A stretch of DNA of 28,913 bases from a virus (IMGVR_UViG_3300031933_000062:1-28913); one strand, 5' to 3'; shown: positions 12,539 to 20,785, numbered from the stretch's first letter. Notes: generated by a model not told the origin, from the letters alone. Program-made: numbers and translations.

Positions 12539-13363
12539 ATGGAACTCAAAGAGTATCATTATGTCTATTACTCCTATGAAGAATGGGATAGGGGATATTT
12601 TGGTAGTAGAACTTGTAAATGCTTACCAGAAGAAGACATAAGATATTTTGGTTCTTATGCAGATAAAACATTTAAACCAACTCAAAAGATAATCTTAAAG
12701 GATGATTATGTTACAAGAGAAGAAGCATACACAGATGAGATTATCTTACAAAATTACTATAAGGTAGTTGAGAATCCACACTTTGCCAATAGGTCATATC
12801 AAACTTCTACTGGGTTTAGTCAAAAAGGAAGAATTGCTTGGAACAAAGGAATCCCTAGAGATCCAGAAACTATAAGAAAAATGAGTGAAAGTAGGAAGGG
12901 AAAACCTTCTTCCAACAAAGGAAAAAAGATGAGTTTGGAACATAGGCAAAAATTAAGTATTGCTTGTAAGGGCAGGAAGGTGTCAGAAGAAACAAAGAAA
13001 AAAATAAGCAAAACGACAAAAGGAAAAAAATTAACTGAAGAACATAAAAGAAAAATTGCAGATGCAAATAAAGGAACTCCAAAAACTATGACTGAAAAAA
13101 GGAAACAATCAGACATAGAAAAAGGTTTAAAGGCAAGAGGAAAACTGAAAAAAAAGTTTAGCGAAGAAACTAAAAGAAAAATAAGCGAAGCAACTAAAGG
13201 AAGAGTTCCTTGGAATAAAGGATTAATGGGAGTGCAAAAAAATCCAAGATCAATAAAAGTATGTTATGGTGGGATAATATACGAATCCATAAAAGATGCT
13301 ATGGAAAAAAATAATAAATCACGGAATTATATTAAAAAATACGGAAATATGTTGTTATCTTAA
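12539..13363 (+). CDS. GIY-YIG homing endonuclease with NUMOD3 repeats
   Basis: A 274-residue freestanding endonuclease. The nuclease domain starts YHYVYYSYEEWDRGYFGSRT (residues 5-24), with CKCLPEED, DKTFKPTQKIIL and NPHFANRSYQTS shared with endonuclease 2, so the two are paralogues. Residues about 100-235 contain serial NUMOD3-type repeats of the form K-x-S-E-E-T-K-x-K-I-S-x-x-x-K-G-K that bind DNA along the minor groove. The C-terminal YGGIIYESIKDAMEKNNKSRNYIKKY resembles NUMOD1. It lies directly after gene 32 and converges with gp53, the stop codons one base apart, with no separate terminator between them. Confidence 0.85.
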   Translation: MELKEYHYVYYSYEEWDRGYFGSRTCKCLPEEDIRYFGSYADKTFKPTQKIILKDDYVTREEAYTDEIILQNYYKVVENPHFANRSYQTSTGFSQKGRIAWNKGIPRDPETIRKMSESRKGKPSSNKGKKMSLEHRQKLSIACKGRKVSEETKKKISKTTKGKKLTEEHKRKIADANKGTPKTMTEKRKQSDIEKGLKARGKLKKKFSEETKRKISEATKGRVPWNKGLMGVQKNPRSIKVCYGGIIYESIKDAMEKNNKSRNYIKKYGNMLLS

Positions 13364-13364
13364 T

Positions 13365-14012
13365 TCAAGGCATCGTGACTCTTGTATTCTCGGTGCGAAT
13401 TAACTTATCATTTACATACTGCGATGATTTATCATAAGTCATCGCTTTTCTTGTATCGTTAATTACTTGCTGAAGATATGAAGGTCTAAGAACATAGATA
13501 TTTCTTTTTTTATTATTTTTTCTGGTTTCATACACATAATTACTGATTCCTGTGACAGGATTTAATGTCGCCAAGTAATCATTTGGTTTTGGAATCGTAA
13601 AGTTATAATCTACGACCTTACCCGCTGGAAGTATCAATCTTCCATTAGAATCTTTGACCTCTGTGGTTTCATAATGATGTATGGCATTTAGATCATTTCC
13701 ATAAACTTGTTCCGCATATGTGTATAAGTCCTTATTAGAAAGAGGCCATTCATCCCTGACATTTATAATACCAGCACCAATCAATACAACCCAATCATAT
13801 TGAGAACTTCCATAAAGTTCTTCTGCGACTGTATCAGGTCTTGCTCCTTCTTCAATTTCATACTTATTGAATATGGTGAAAACATTCTGTAAATCATCAC
13901 GAAGTTTTACACGACGAAATACATTTTTTACCAATAAGTATTCATCAGATCCCCTACTACTTGATAGGAATGATTGGTATTCTAGGTTTGGTAATTCTCT
14001 GAAATATGACAT
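13365..14012 (-). CDS. 53: Baseplate wedge protein gp53
   Basis: A 215-residue protein (T4 gp53 is 196). MSYFRELPNLEYQSFLSSSR at the start, then VAEELYGSSQYDWVVLIGAGIINVRDEWPLS (pieces at about residues 61-92), the well-conserved gp53 core; gp53 links wedges to the central hub in the T4 baseplate. A LysM-like flavour has been noted for this family. It is translated four bases after gp48 on the same transcript. Confidence 0.88.
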   Translation of the reverse strand: MSYFRELPNLEYQSFLSSSRGSDEYLLVKNVFRRVKLRDDLQNVFTIFNKYEIEEGARPDTVAEELYGSSQYDWVVLIGAGIINVRDEWPLSNKDLYTYAEQVYGNDLNAIHHYETTEVKDSNGRLILPAGKVVDYNFTIPKPNDYLATLNPVTGISNYVYETRKNNKKRNIYVLRPSYLQQVINDTRKAMTYDKSSQYVNDKLIRTENTRVTMP

Positions 14013-14016
14013 TTTT

Positions 14017-14940
14017 TTAGAATCCTGTTCCTTGACTTCCTGTACCTGTTTCGTAATCTTCTGCGTAAATTGGAGTCAGTTCTCGAAATGTTAATGCCAT
14101 AGTCATATGAACCGGCGTGGCATCTGAATAAGTCGCATAAGTTCCTGACCCAGTATAATTTACCGTTATATTCATAAGAGCGCACATCTTAAATCTATTT
14201 AGATATGGATGTGGGCTTCCTCCACTCATATATTCTATTCTAAAAACTTCGGGTGCCTTAAGAAACAATCCAGCGGCACCCTCCGCTACTGTACCTTTTT
14301 TTGCGGCGCTGTGTATTTTAAATTTTCTAATTATATTCTTAACCTCCGTTGCTTCTCTTTCAGAACGAGGAACAATATCATAGGCAAAAGTAAATGGTTG
14401 TCTCAAAGTAATCCCACTAAAAAGTAATTCAATATTTGAGTTAAATACTGCTCCAGCAAACCTTGAAGTAAATAGTGATGTTTCCGTATTTTTTCCGGAA
14501 AGTATATTTGCCATCAAACCTGTGATTGCTCCCTGTGTCATTCTTTGTGTTGTTCCAGAAGAGGCGGCTCCTAAAAATTTTTGGAATCCTGCTCCAACTT
14601 TAGATTTAATCTCTTCAAAATTTCTAGATGAAAGTAACCCTTCTCCGGCAGCGGCAACTGCTGCTTGTAAAGGTCCCATCGAACCTTCACCCCATGTCAC
14701 ACTATTACTATCTTGTATATTATCGGGAATTGGCAGTATAACAGTCCCCTTTTGCTGTGGTCTATCATTCGGGTCTCCTACATTACCATATACATCATCA
14801 GAAGATCTTAAGGAAAGTGTGCCTGGACTATAACCAAGTCCCGGTGCCACATACTGAAGAAAAGTAATTTTTAAATAATCATCAGATGTTGTGAGTTTTG
14901 TAAGTGGATATCTATAAATAAAACCAGCAGAGATTGCCAT
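14017..14940 (-). CDS. 48: Baseplate tail-tube cap gp48
   Basis: A 307-residue protein (T4 gp48 is 364). The N-terminus AISAGFIYRYPLTKLTTSDDYLKI, then VILPIPDNIQDSNSVTWGEG at about 67-86, an Ala-rich middle, and NIELLFSGITLRQPFTFAYDIVPRSEREA (pieces at about residues 171-199), then YTGSGTYATYSDATPVHMTMALTFRE in pieces near 267-292, the tube-like fold shared with gp19 and gp54. With gp54 it starts polymerisation of the tail tube on the baseplate. The upstream minus-strand late box is at 14955-14961. Confidence 0.88.
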   Translation of the reverse strand: MAISAGFIYRYPLTKLTTSDDYLKITFLQYVAPGLGYSPGTLSLRSSDDVYGNVGDPNDRPQQKGTVILPIPDNIQDSNSVTWGEGSMGPLQAAVAAAGEGLLSSRNFEEIKSKVGAGFQKFLGAASSGTTQRMTQGAITGLMANILSGKNTETSLFTSRFAGAVFNSNIELLFSGITLRQPFTFAYDIVPRSEREATEVKNIIRKFKIHSAAKKGTVAEGAAGLFLKAPEVFRIEYMSGGSPHPYLNRFKMCALMNITVNYTGSGTYATYSDATPVHMTMALTFRELTPIYAEDYETGTGSQGTGF

Positions 14941-14954
14941 TTATCTTTTTTAGT

Positions 14955-14961
14955 TATTTAT
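14955..14961 (-). promoter_or_regulatory. Minus-strand late promoter of gp48-gp53
   Basis: Reads ATAAATA on the minus strand in the 49-base gap between gp4 and gp48, about 14 bases upstream of the gp48 ATG. Confidence 0.45.
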
Positions 14962-14989
14962 TCTAATTTTACTTGTTTTATTGATTCGC

Positions 14990-15427
14990 CTATTTCCCAT
15001 AAAGTTCTTTTTCTGTAATTACTCTAAAGGTCCATCCTTTGTCCTTACAATATTCTCTTGCTGCTTCCCATTTTGATTGGTTCTTGGCGTACTCATATGC
15101 TTCATAGATATATCCTTTGGTCTGCCTTTTTGGTTTTGGTGGCGGCATCGTTTGCTTATAAGGTTTAATCTCAATCAAATATTTTTTAATGCTTCCATCT
15201 GGTTCCTTGACTTTTATATAAGCATCAGGAAAATATCTATGAACTTTACCATCTATCGGGGAACGATAGGGAATGGCAAGTTCTTCGGAGGCATATTCTA
15301 AAATGTTTTCATTCGTATCACAGTATTTGAGAAACTTCAATTCCCACAGAGACCGGTAGATAATATTTGTCGGGTCTCCAACATACTTTTCCGGAAATGA
15401 TGGTTTAAACTTTCCCTTATAAGACAT
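14990..15427 (-). CDS. 4: Head completion protein gp4
   Basis: A 145-residue protein (T4 gp4 is 150). SYKGKFKPSFPEKYVGDPTNIIYRSLWELKFLKYCD near the N-terminus (pieces at residues 2-37) is the recognisable gp4 start; the centre has FPDAYIKVKEPDGSIKKYLIEIKPY with an acidic D...EIK arrangement typical of PD-(D/E)XK nuclease folds. In T4 gp4 completes filled heads before tail joining. It is the first gene of a minus-strand late operon, divergent from gp54. Confidence 0.85.
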   Translation of the reverse strand: MSYKGKFKPSFPEKYVGDPTNIIYRSLWELKFLKYCDTNENILEYASEELAIPYRSPIDGKVHRYFPDAYIKVKEPDGSIKKYLIEIKPYKQTMPPPKPKRQTKGYIYEAYEYAKNQSKWEAAREYCKDKGWTFRVITEKELYGK

Positions 15428-15434
15428 CTAAATA
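15428..15434 (+). promoter_or_regulatory. Late promoter (CTAAATA) of gp54
   Basis: CTAAATA followed by C starts immediately beyond the first base of the divergent gp4 gene; predicted start near 15440, a leader of about 29 nt before gp54. Confidence 0.6.
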
Positions 15435-15460
15435 CTTATACTATTAAGACTCATAAAAGG

Positions 15461-15467
15461 TATTTAG
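15461..15467 (-). promoter_or_regulatory. Late promoter of gp4 (minus strand)
   Basis: Reads CTAAATA followed by C on the minus strand, the same octamer as the plus-strand box 27 bases away. The two late transcripts overlap for a few bases in opposite directions. Confidence 0.6.
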
Positions 15468-15468
15468 A

Positions 15469-16284
15469 GTGCCTAGTATCCGCAGAATATCCGACTTTAA
15501 ACCACTATTTACCAATTTAGCACAAACTTCTCATTATCAGTTAATATTTGGCGGTCTTCCATCAGATCTACAAAGTTACCTTATAAAAAGAGGAGTTTCT
15601 CCATTTTTTATTGGTGAATCTGCTGGTCTTTTGTGCTATAACGCATCATTACCTGCGTCTAATCTTACTACCAAAACTGTTGATGGAAATTTTACCGGAG
15701 TTTCTGAAAACTTTGCCGTTGCCAGAACATATGGAGAAATAACTCTTGATTTTTATGTTGATTCGAACTACTTAATGATAAAATTTTTAGAGTCTTGGAT
15801 GGAGTTTATTTCGAGTGGGTCTCATAATCCCATAGGAAATCAATTCGCAGGTCCCGTACATCAAGGAGAATCAAATTATTTCGTAAGAATGCAGTATCCG
15901 GAAACTTACAAGACAAGTTTTACTAAAATTATTAAGTTTGACAGAAATTATGAATACTTTAATCAAATAGAATACACTTTTGTTGGACTTTGGCCTGTGA
16001 GTATAAGTCCTCCGGCAGTTGCTTATAATCAATCAGATGTGTTAAAGATTTCGGCAACTTTTAAATATGATCGTTATATTGCTGGTAGAGCATTAAGTTT
16101 GAATAGATTTATTGGTAATGATAATAATCAGGAAAGTACTGTCAAGAGTAATTCTACTGGAACTTTAGTCCCAGTTAGAGGAACTAGTGGTGTTGTTTTT
16201 TATGATCGAAGTATTGATACAAAAACTACTGCAGAAGTAAATAGAAGATTTTTCAATTCTTATGGTGATCCAATTATTAACTAA
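15469..16284 (+). CDS. 54: Tail tube initiator gp54
   Basis: A 271-residue protein beginning at a GTG (MPSIRRISDFKPLFTNLAQT), with AAAGG about eight bases upstream. YQLIFGGLPSDLQSYLIKRG, LLCYNASLPASNL, FTGVSENFAVARTYGEITLDFYVD (pieces between residues about 23 and 102) and the later QIEYTFVGLWPVSISP carry the tail-tube fold of gp54 and gp19. In T4 gp54 sits on gp48 and starts tail tube polymerisation. The non-ATG start overlaps the minus-strand late box region. Confidence 0.88.
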   Translation: MPSIRRISDFKPLFTNLAQTSHYQLIFGGLPSDLQSYLIKRGVSPFFIGESAGLLCYNASLPASNLTTKTVDGNFTGVSENFAVARTYGEITLDFYVDSNYLMIKFLESWMEFISSGSHNPIGNQFAGPVHQGESNYFVRMQYPETYKTSFTKIIKFDRNYEYFNQIEYTFVGLWPVSISPPAVAYNQSDVLKISATFKYDRYIAGRALSLNRFIGNDNNQESTVKSNSTGTLVPVRGTSGVVFYDRSIDTKTTAEVNRRFFNSYGDPIIN

Positions 16285-16287
16285 ATA
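16281..16287 (+). promoter_or_regulatory. Late promoter overlapping the gp54 stop codon
   Basis: CTAAATA in which TAA is the gp54 stop, 28 bases before the gp26 ATG. Same arrangement as at the end of thyX. Confidence 0.5.
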
Positions 16288-16314
16288 TACTTAATATGAT
16301 TTGAATTAAAAAAA

Positions 16315-17034
16315 ATGCCTTTACCAAAGATTGTAACGCCGACATATAGTTTAGAAATACCATCTATTAAGAAAGAAATTAAATATAGACCTTTTCTCGT
16401 AAAAGAAGAAAAGATTTTAATTATTGCTATGGAAAGTGAAGATCCAAAGCAAATTGCCGAAGCACTTAAGACCGTAATTGGAAATTGTATTATTACCAGA
16501 GGTATTAAAGTAGATCAATTATCAATTTTTGATATTGAATATATTTTCTTAAACGTTCGGGGGAAATCTGTCGGAGAAGACGTTGATGTTCTTTTAACTT
16601 GCCCTGACGATGGAATAACTCAGGTTCCGGTAACAATAAATCTTGATGATATTTCGGTTGTGGTAAAACCCGAACATTCTAGAGATATTAAACTTGATGA
16701 TACTTTGAAATTAAGAATGAAGTATCCTTCTATGAAGGAGTTTATTAAAAATAATTTCTCAAATGATGGGGGAATGGGTGTAGATGATACTTTTGAGATG
16801 ATTGTATCTTGTATAGATCAAATTTACTCAGAAGAAGAGTCTTGGCCTGCATCAGATTCTACCAAAAAAGAACTAGAAGAATTTTTAGAGCAATTGACTT
16901 CTCAACAATTTAAAGAGATTGAAAAATTCTTTAATACGATGCCTAAACTTTCTCATACAATTTCAATCAAAAATCCCAATACTGGTGTGGAAAGTGATAT
17001 TACATTAGAAGGGCTAACAAGTTTTTTCGCCTAG
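16315..17034 (+). CDS. 26: Baseplate hub assembly protein gp26
   Basis: A 239-residue protein of the T4 baseplate (gp26-type) family: LPKIVTPTYSLEIPSIKKEIKYRPFLVKEEKILIIAMES (pieces at residues 2-41), then IITRGIKVDQLSIFDIEYIFLNVRGKSVGE in pieces at about 64-94, typical of the family. It acts in assembly of the central hub. The frame ends TSFFA-stop, but the preceding TTTTTTC and a stem-loop suggest that a fraction of ribosomes shift -1 and continue into gp51 (17028-17210). Confidence 0.85.
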   Translation: MPLPKIVTPTYSLEIPSIKKEIKYRPFLVKEEKILIIAMESEDPKQIAEALKTVIGNCIITRGIKVDQLSIFDIEYIFLNVRGKSVGEDVDVLLTCPDDGITQVPVTINLDDISVVVKPEHSRDIKLDDTLKLRMKYPSMKEFIKNNFSNDGGMGVDDTFEMIVSCIDQIYSEEESWPASDSTKKELEEFLEQLTSQQFKEIEKFFNTMPKLSHTISIKNPNTGVESDITLEGLTSFFA

Positions 17035-17060
17035 GATTGGCGCATGAGGATCTTGCGTCA
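17022..17060 (+). promoter_or_regulatory. Probable -1 programmed frameshift signal
   Basis: Slippery heptamer T-TTT-TTC at 17022-17028, in the right phase (AGT TTT TTC in the gp26 frame, re-pairing as TTT TTT). Nine bases on is a 7-bp stem TGGCGCA (17038-17044) / TGCGTCA (17054-17060), one G-U pair, nine-base loop. The zero frame stops at 17032 (TAG), inside the spacer. Confidence 0.75.
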
Positions 17061-17210
17061 TATTATAAAACTAATTTTTCTCTAATTCAACATCATAAAT
17101 ACTCTTTAGAAGAGTTGGAAAATATGATTCCTTGGGAGAGAGAAATTTATATAAATTTACTTCATCAGTATATTGAAGAAGAAAATATGAAGAACCAATC
17201 TAATGGATAA
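17028..17210 (+). CDS. 51: gp51-like hub assembly segment (frameshift product of gp26)
   Basis: The -1 frame after the slippery site encodes RLGLAHEDLASYYKTNFSL and later HKYSLEELENMIPWEREIY, about 60 residues, the recognisable cyanophage gp51-type segment. It has no credible start of its own: the ATG at 17044 is in another frame, TTG at 17037 has no spaced ribosome site, and the first in-frame ATG would lose the conserved beginning. Expression as a gp26-gp51 fusion by -1 shift is the simplest reading, analogous to tail assembly chaperones of lambda-like phages (G/GT). Its end overlaps the next gene by eight bases. Confidence 0.75.
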   Translation, partial: RLGLAHEDLASYYKTNFSLIQHHKYSLEELENMIPWEREIYINLLHQYIEEENMKNQSNG

Positions 17211-18714
17211 AGAAAATTCCGTACCATCAACTTCTTTGGTTGGTCTTCAGGATCAACTCAATACCATTCGTTCGGAAATTTTTACAACAAATGTTAATCT
17301 TCAAGGTATTGGAAAGATACTAGAATCTGATAGATCACTAGATCAAAGGTATCTTTTAGAAGAAAGAGATGAAGAAAAAAAACTTTTAGAATCAAAAATT
17401 AGACAAGGAGCAGAAAATCAACTAGAACAAAAAGTTTCTGCTTCTCTTCAATCGCCATTAAGTTCCACCGAAAAAAATCTAAATTCAATTTTTAGCAAAA
17501 TAACTACTGCTCTTGGAGCATTATTTGGATTTTTTGGCAATAAAATCCTACAAGGATTTAAATTAAGTGCTAAACTTGGAATTGGAGCACTTACTGGAAT
17601 TGGAAATCTTCTAAAAGGATCTTTTGGATTTATTACTTCCACATTAGGAACATTAAGTAAAGGTTTTACCTCTGTACTATCAGGAATTGGAGGAATTACT
17701 GGAAAAGTTATTAAATCTTTATCAGCACTTGCTGCATCTCCATTTAAGGCAATCGCAGGTTTAGTCACCTCATTATTATCAGGACTTAGAATTGCCGCTC
17801 CTGTTGCTGCTGTTGGCGCTGGTGCATCTGGTATATTATCGTTTTTAACTAAAGCACTTGGTATTGGTGCTAGAATTTCCACCGCAACGGATGCTTTTAC
17901 AAATATTCAAGAAGGAGATTACGCTACGGGTGCTGTAAATGCTGCAGCAACCTTTGCTCCTATTCCATTACCAGCTTATATTCTTGGTGGAATGAAAGCG
18001 ACCGGAAATGAATTAGATCTTTCTAATTTTAATCCTTCTGGAATTGTCGAATCGGTAAGTTCTGGATTTTCTGGACTTATGAAATCCGGGTCAGATTTTT
18101 TGTCTGGATCTGGATTAGATCTTGGTTTTTTAAATAATCCGGCACCAGAAGTAAAAGGTACTGTAGAGGAAGGAACGCCGCAACCATCAGTCCAACCACA
18201 AAGTCCTATGATTCCTTCTGCTGCTCCAAAACCATCACCGGCAGCAGAACCACAATCACCGGCAATTCCTCCACCAACTCCTGAAATGGTGAATAAATTC
18301 CAAATGGCTTTTGACAATAGAGATAAATCTTTTGCAAGAGGCAGAATTGAATCTGCTTGGAAAAATATGAGTCCGGTAGAACAACATCAAGCAAAACGAT
18401 GGGTAGAATCTAAAGGACATTCTTGGAGCGTAATGAAATTGCCGGAACCAAATCCAATTCCAATACAATCTCCATCTGGACCAGTTAGTCTTGAAGTACT
18501 TCCATTTAACCCACAATCACCACCAAAACCGAATCTTGGAAATTTGCCAGAACCACCAGCAGATGTAGTAGTACTTGGGAATAATAAGGAGCAACCATCA
18601 TCTGTGATCGCAAGTGATTCACAAACAATTACGGATGTTCCTCTCATTCCTTCTGGAAATCCTGATAATTTTTATACATTATATTCTCAGGTTAATTATA
18701 ATGTAGTGTTCTAA
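17203..18714 (+). CDS. Tape-measure-like baseplate hub protein
   Basis: A 503-residue protein. Residues about 10-90 are charged and helical (coiled coil), about 95-270 are Gly/Ala-rich hydrophobic segments (LGIGALTGIGNLLKGSFGF, SALAASPFKAIAGLVTSLLS, AAPVAAVGAGASGILSFL) of the kind tape-measure proteins insert in the membrane, and about 315-470 are Pro/Ser-rich. The C-terminus (PSGNPDNFYTLYSQVNYNVVF) may dock to the hub. The location between gp26/51 and gp27 matches T4 28-29, so it is a gp29-type candidate, though shorter than expected for a long tail. The start overlaps the gp51 frame. Confidence 0.6.
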   Translation: MDKENSVPSTSLVGLQDQLNTIRSEIFTTNVNLQGIGKILESDRSLDQRYLLEERDEEKKLLESKIRQGAENQLEQKVSASLQSPLSSTEKNLNSIFSKITTALGALFGFFGNKILQGFKLSAKLGIGALTGIGNLLKGSFGFITSTLGTLSKGFTSVLSGIGGITGKVIKSLSALAASPFKAIAGLVTSLLSGLRIAAPVAAVGAGASGILSFLTKALGIGARISTATDAFTNIQEGDYATGAVNAAATFAPIPLPAYILGGMKATGNELDLSNFNPSGIVESVSSGFSGLMKSGSDFLSGSGLDLGFLNNPAPEVKGTVEEGTPQPSVQPQSPMIPSAAPKPSPAAEPQSPAIPPPTPEMVNKFQMAFDNRDKSFARGRIESAWKNMSPVEQHQAKRWVESKGHSWSVMKLPEPNPIPIQSPSGPVSLEVLPFNPQSPPKPNLGNLPEPPADVVVLGNNKEQPSSVIASDSQTITDVPLIPSGNPDNFYTLYSQVNYNVVF

Positions 18715-18715
18715 A

Positions 18716-20785
18716 ATGGCAATATCATCACCAATTTCTTTGTTAAGATCGACTACCTCACAAACTACAAAGACAACAAAATCAATTCAAAATACATTAA
18801 CCGTAGGAATATCCAAAAAGAAAAATTTATTATCTAGTGTTAAAATTTTTAAGAATAGACGCCGTGATTTTGACAGAAGAGAAATCCAAAAAAATGTAAT
18901 TACTAATCCTGCTTTTCTTACTAAATCTGGTGGTGCTAGATCTTTATCCTTATCTGATGGAGGTTTAAACATTACAGATAGATTATTTGGATTTGTTAAG
19001 TATCTTACTGCTGGATGGATATTGGGAAATCTTCCGACCTGGATTAGTCTAGGAGGGCAATTTGTTGGAAGACTTGGAACTGTTGGATCTATTTTAAAAA
19101 ATTATGGTGACGAAACATTTAATGTGATGAAAAGTATAACAGGCATTTTTGATTCAGCTTTAAAAAATCTTTCTGCATTTGATTTTAGTGACAATTCTGG
19201 ATTGATGGAAAGTTCTATTGGCGAATTAACAAAATCTCTTGATGATTTGGGAGATGGACTATCATCTGCTCTTGATGTTTTATTTGCGCCATTTAAGGAT
19301 GTTCCTCCAATCGGTGAAATTACTCAAGAACCTGATGCATATACTGATCCACCACAGCAACCTTCACAGCAATCTCCTATAGACGGCAAGAACTCTGATT
19401 TTTGGACCTTAGTAGCAGTTGCATCTAGAGAAGATGGTGATGCTCAGGGGCAGGCAGATGTAGCTCAATCAATTTATAATCGTGCGAGATCTGGTAAGTT
19501 TCCGGGAGGAACAAGTATTAGAAATATAATATTGTATCGCACACAATATGAACCAACTCGCAGATATCCAAAACCAAATCCATCTAGAGATACAAATCCC
19601 GAGTGGTTTCAGATTAAAGATGCCGAGTCTGCGGCAAAAGCAACCGGATTAAAAGTTTCTGAAATACAAAATGTTGCTCGAAATATAATGAATCCTTCTT
19701 TACAAAAAAAAGCAGCTGAATTTATTGAAAACAGAACTGACTTTGTGGGGAAGAATATTATTCCCAGTACTCCGGCTGGCCCATCTACGACAGGTATAGT
19801 ACAAAGAAATCCTGATGATAATAAATTTGGGACTTTTGTTGGTTCGGGGTCTAGAACCTCTGGAACACAATACAAAGGTCAACCGGCACCTGTTCCTTCT
19901 TCCTTTAAGCAAAATCAGTCACCCAATACAACAGCACCTTCTAGACCGCCAGTACAATCACCATCAGGACAACGACGCCTAGGAACAGGAGATGTCTTTA
20001 CAAAATCTCTTGGCAAGGGTGTAGATAGTATTATAATTACAAGTCTTGTTGGAGATCCTAGAGAACACGGAGTTCATAAAGGAATTGATATTGGTGCTCC
20101 CCAAGGAACTTATATTGCATTAAGAGTAGATTGCGAAGTTGTATTTGCCGGTAATGTTGGTGCTTATGGAAATGTTATGGATGTTTGGGTTTCTGAATTG
20201 GGAGTTCAACTAAGATTGGCTCACTTGAGTTCTTTTTTAATTCGATCTGGTAAAATTAAAGCAGGAACTTCTTTTGCTAGAGTTGGAATGACCGGGGGAA
20301 CTTCTACTGGCCCACACATTCACCTAGAATATGATACAAAGAAAGGTGCTAGTCGAGGTGGAGGATCTTATAATGATAATCCTACAAATTATGCCGCTAT
20401 TTTAGATCAATATGTTCGTTTATTATTACTCAGTAAAAATCCAAATAATGGAAAATTCTCAGCTGCTAATACACCAACTGCACCATCACCAAATCCTCCA
20501 AAACCTTCTACTCCTTTAGTTCCCAGTACTCAACAACCTTCTATTCCTAATCAAGAACAGTCAATTGAAATGCAAAATAATGATTATACTATGAATCTTT
20601 TACAAGGAATAGTTCAAGAAAGACAAGGTAGGAAAATAGTTGTTATTGATGATCGTTCATCAACCGGGCAGCAAATGATATCCTCTGGTGGGGGTGGTGG
20701 AAGTTATATACAAATGAGTTCTGAATATTCTATGTTAAATACCTTTATGAAAAACAAACTCTTATTAGATTTAACTTACCTATAA
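18716..20785 (+). CDS. Tape-measure-like protein with SleB-like and M23 peptidoglycan hydrolase domains
   Basis: A 689-residue protein. The N-terminal third has a hydrophobic stretch (FVKYLTAGWILGNLPTWISL, about residues 92-111) and helices as in tape-measure proteins. Residues about 226-345 resemble a SleB cell-wall hydrolase: FWTLVAVASREDGDAQGQAD with the catalytic Glu, then AQSIYNRARSG. Pro-rich linkers flank an M23 metallopeptidase at about 440-545 with HGVHKGIDIGAP (H-x3-D zinc pair), LRLAHLSS, and GPHIHLEYD (HxH). The end (MLNTFMKNKLLLDLTYL) looks like a hub-docking tail. It probably cuts peptidoglycan during tail penetration, replacing the lysozyme that T4 carries in gp5. Confidence 0.8.
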   Translation: MAISSPISLLRSTTSQTTKTTKSIQNTLTVGISKKKNLLSSVKIFKNRRRDFDRREIQKNVITNPAFLTKSGGARSLSLSDGGLNITDRLFGFVKYLTAGWILGNLPTWISLGGQFVGRLGTVGSILKNYGDETFNVMKSITGIFDSALKNLSAFDFSDNSGLMESSIGELTKSLDDLGDGLSSALDVLFAPFKDVPPIGEITQEPDAYTDPPQQPSQQSPIDGKNSDFWTLVAVASREDGDAQGQADVAQSIYNRARSGKFPGGTSIRNIILYRTQYEPTRRYPKPNPSRDTNPEWFQIKDAESAAKATGLKVSEIQNVARNIMNPSLQKKAAEFIENRTDFVGKNIIPSTPAGPSTTGIVQRNPDDNKFGTFVGSGSRTSGTQYKGQPAPVPSSFKQNQSPNTTAPSRPPVQSPSGQRRLGTGDVFTKSLGKGVDSIIITSLVGDPREHGVHKGIDIGAPQGTYIALRVDCEVVFAGNVGAYGNVMDVWVSELGVQLRLAHLSSFLIRSGKIKAGTSFARVGMTGGTSTGPHIHLEYDTKKGASRGGGSYNDNPTNYAAILDQYVRLLLLSKNPNNGKFSAANTPTAPSPNPPKPSTPLVPSTQQPSIPNQEQSIEMQNNDYTMNLLQGIVQERQGRKIVVIDDRSSTGQQMISSGGGGGSYIQMSSEYSMLNTFMKNKLLLDLTYL

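Noticed and set aside
17037-17210. Independent gp51 starting at TTG 17037
   Set aside because: The AGGA before it is only about one or two bases away, and the slippery site with a well-spaced stem explains expression better.
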